The position numbers and the translations under genes are program-made. A stretch of 6,957 bases of DNA from Bdellovibrionales bacterium (GTDB lineage: Bacteria > Bdellovibrionota > Bdellovibrionia > Bdellovibrionales > UBA1609). Position 1 is the first letter of the stretch. Every line of letters starts with the position of its first letter. Positions 6,040 through 6,957 of this stretch are shown here, one piece after another. Location of the stretch: positions 1-6,957 of the forward strand of contig JAGRAG010000430.1 of NCBI GenBank assembly GCA_020435025.1, written 5' to 3'. The notes beneath the pieces were generated by a model. That model was not told where the DNA came from and ran no database searches. It worked only from the letters and a program-made list of their open reading frames with translations.

Positions 6040-6957
6040 TACTCCACTCCTTTTAGTATTTCATGGTAGATTCTCACTCTTCTTTCTGATTCATCGCAAG
6101 AGCTCTGCCAGACGTAACAGTGATGATCCGCAATTGTTGAATAGATATTTCCACCATTTGAATTCAGTGATTTTGAGAATTTCATCGCAGCCGATTCATC
6201 CAATAAACCTCGAGATCTTGCGGGAAGCTCATACCATTCTGGAATTTTCGCACTTAGCATGATAGAAACCTTGACTTCGAATGGCGAAAAGTGGGGAAAC
6301 GACTTTGATATCAACGCCGCCACACGAGCCACTCTTGGCGCCGCATACGATGTTCCCCAACTCTGACTGAGCTCACTGTTTCCAGAAGTAAAAATGTCAA
6401 CAAAGTCTATTCCGCGACTGCTCTTATGATGCACTTGGTTTTCATAAGAAGCTCCAACCAACATCACATTTTCTTGATTCGTCAAGTATTGAGGACAAAA
6501 GTGGGCTTCACTTTCACTTCTGTTGCCTGCAGAAAAAACCCAGAGTGCAGAACCTTTATCCGTCATTATAGGGTGCTTTGAAAACATTTTTTGACACATC
6601 TTTTTGCTTTCAAAGGAGACGGCAGATAAACTGAGAACCTTACCTCCTTGCTGCTTAAAAGTAGGCCACCATGTTTTAACATGTTCGGATCTTAAGCATC
6701 CGTCTGTTCCTAGGGGAACCACTCCAATGTCTCCTTTTTTTGCCAACAGATAGGCGGTCTCAAATGAATGTTTTGATAGATCTTGAGGATTTAATTTTAA
6801 TCCGATCTCATTTCTGTGTTCACGACCCAACCAGTAAAGATCCGTTTGACCAGAATTATCGGACCATCCATAGAAACTTTGATTTATGTGAGGACCTATT
6901 AATAAACTTCGTCCAATGTCCTGATTTTGAAAGTAGATCCAATGCTGTTCTTCTTCA
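6039..6957 (-). CDS. Subtilisin-family (S8) serine protease, 5' end outside window
   Basis: C-terminal part, about 305 residues, of a subtilase; the frame is open to the right edge, so a TTG at 6828-6830 is an internal codon and not the start. The catalytic serine lies in 'GTSYAAPRVA' (Ser codon 6348-6350). The oxyanion-hole Asn is in 'FSAGN' (codon 6522-6524). 'VMLVGASYENQ' and 'VDIFTSG' are the usual S8 core strands before the serine motif. The likely catalytic His is in 'KHSFETAYLLA' (codon 6768-6770), where the usual H-G-T-H is replaced by H-S-F-E. The Asp motif must lie beyond the edge. Several cysteines in the C-terminal tail suggest an exported protein, but no signal peptide can be seen. 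It is first of the visible genes in the leftward operon and is coupled to the next gene by a 1-nt overlap. Confidence 0.85.
   Translation of the reverse strand, partial: EEEQHWIYFQNQDIGRSLLIGPHINQSFYGWSDNSGQTDLYWLGREHRNEIGLKLNPQDLSKHSFETAYLLAKKGDIGVVPLGTDGCLRSEHVKTWWPTFKQQGGKVLSLSAVSFESKKMCQKMFSKHPIMTDKGSALWVFSAGNRSESEAHFCPQYLTNQENVMLVGASYENQVHHKSSRGIDFVDIFTSGNSELSQSWGTSYAAPRVARVAALISKSFPHFSPFEVKVSIMLSAKIPEWYELPARSRGLLDESAAMKFSKSLNSNGGNIYSTIADHHCYVWQSSCDESERRVRIYHEILKGVE
6047..6052 (-). promoter_or_regulatory. Shine-Dalgarno AAGGAG inside the protease 3' end
   Basis: On the minus strand AAGGAG lies 7 nt before the ATG at 6039, within the last codons of the protease gene. It selects that ATG and explains the TAATG overlap as coupled translation. 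Confidence 0.75.

Noticed and set aside
6828..6830. TTG as start of the subtilase
   Set aside because: The frame is open and protein-like upstream to the window edge (for example 'INQSFYGWSDNSG'), and the core S8 fold needs the missing N-terminal part, so the gene is truncated by the window and does not start here.
1..6957. CRISPR array, tRNA/rRNA, insertion sequence, integration site
   Set aside because: No regularly spaced direct repeats, cloverleaf-like segments, transposase motifs or flanking terminal repeats were seen on either strand.

Overview
The window reads as chromosomal DNA from a Gram-negative, AT-leaning bacterium (roughly 40-45% GC by eye). Kelch repeats of the GHTATLL-DGRVLI-GG style, a secreted subtilase, and an envelope-anchored TlpA-like thioredoxin together suggest a Bdellovibrio-like or other former-deltaproteobacterial lineage. 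This assignment is inference; there is no rRNA or marker gene to confirm it.

Left part (1-1399, minus strand): a two-gene ABC-2 exporter of the YadG/YadH type. The complete ATPase (485 side of the pair overlapped at 482-485, start 1399) is followed by a permease whose 3' part is cut off by the left edge. The stop of the first gene and the start of the second overlap as ATGA, so they are translationally coupled. Region 1400-1808 is a divergent intergenic stretch with a candidate promoter, a perfect inverted repeat and a short coding-like relic. Centre-left (1809-2342, plus strand): a lone membrane-anchored thioredoxin-fold protein with a CGPC active site, probably starting at a TTG.

Centre and right (2465-6957, minus strand): a tightly packed operon, read right to left. 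First is a subtilisin-family (S8) serine protease, 5'-truncated by the right edge. Next is a 232-aa membrane-anchored helical protein of unknown function, whose ATG overlaps the protease stop as TAATG. Last is a 953-aa secreted protein 14 nt downstream, with a strong Shine-Dalgarno. It closes with an intrinsic terminator at 2399-2432, between the two converging genes.

The 953-aa protein is the highlight. It has a signal peptide, then a domain that looks like a divergent MACPF/perforin pore-forming module (signature spacing C-G-x-E-Y-x6-G-A, and a closing 'ITKPYST' strand). This is followed by a helical linker, four leucine-rich repeats and a seven-unit Kelch beta-propeller. My working hypothesis is a secreted pore-forming effector or toxin with two recognition modules, encoded together with its own protease and an anchored accessory protein. 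The domain calls for LRR, Kelch and S8 are direct from motifs. The MACPF call and the system-level function are inference.
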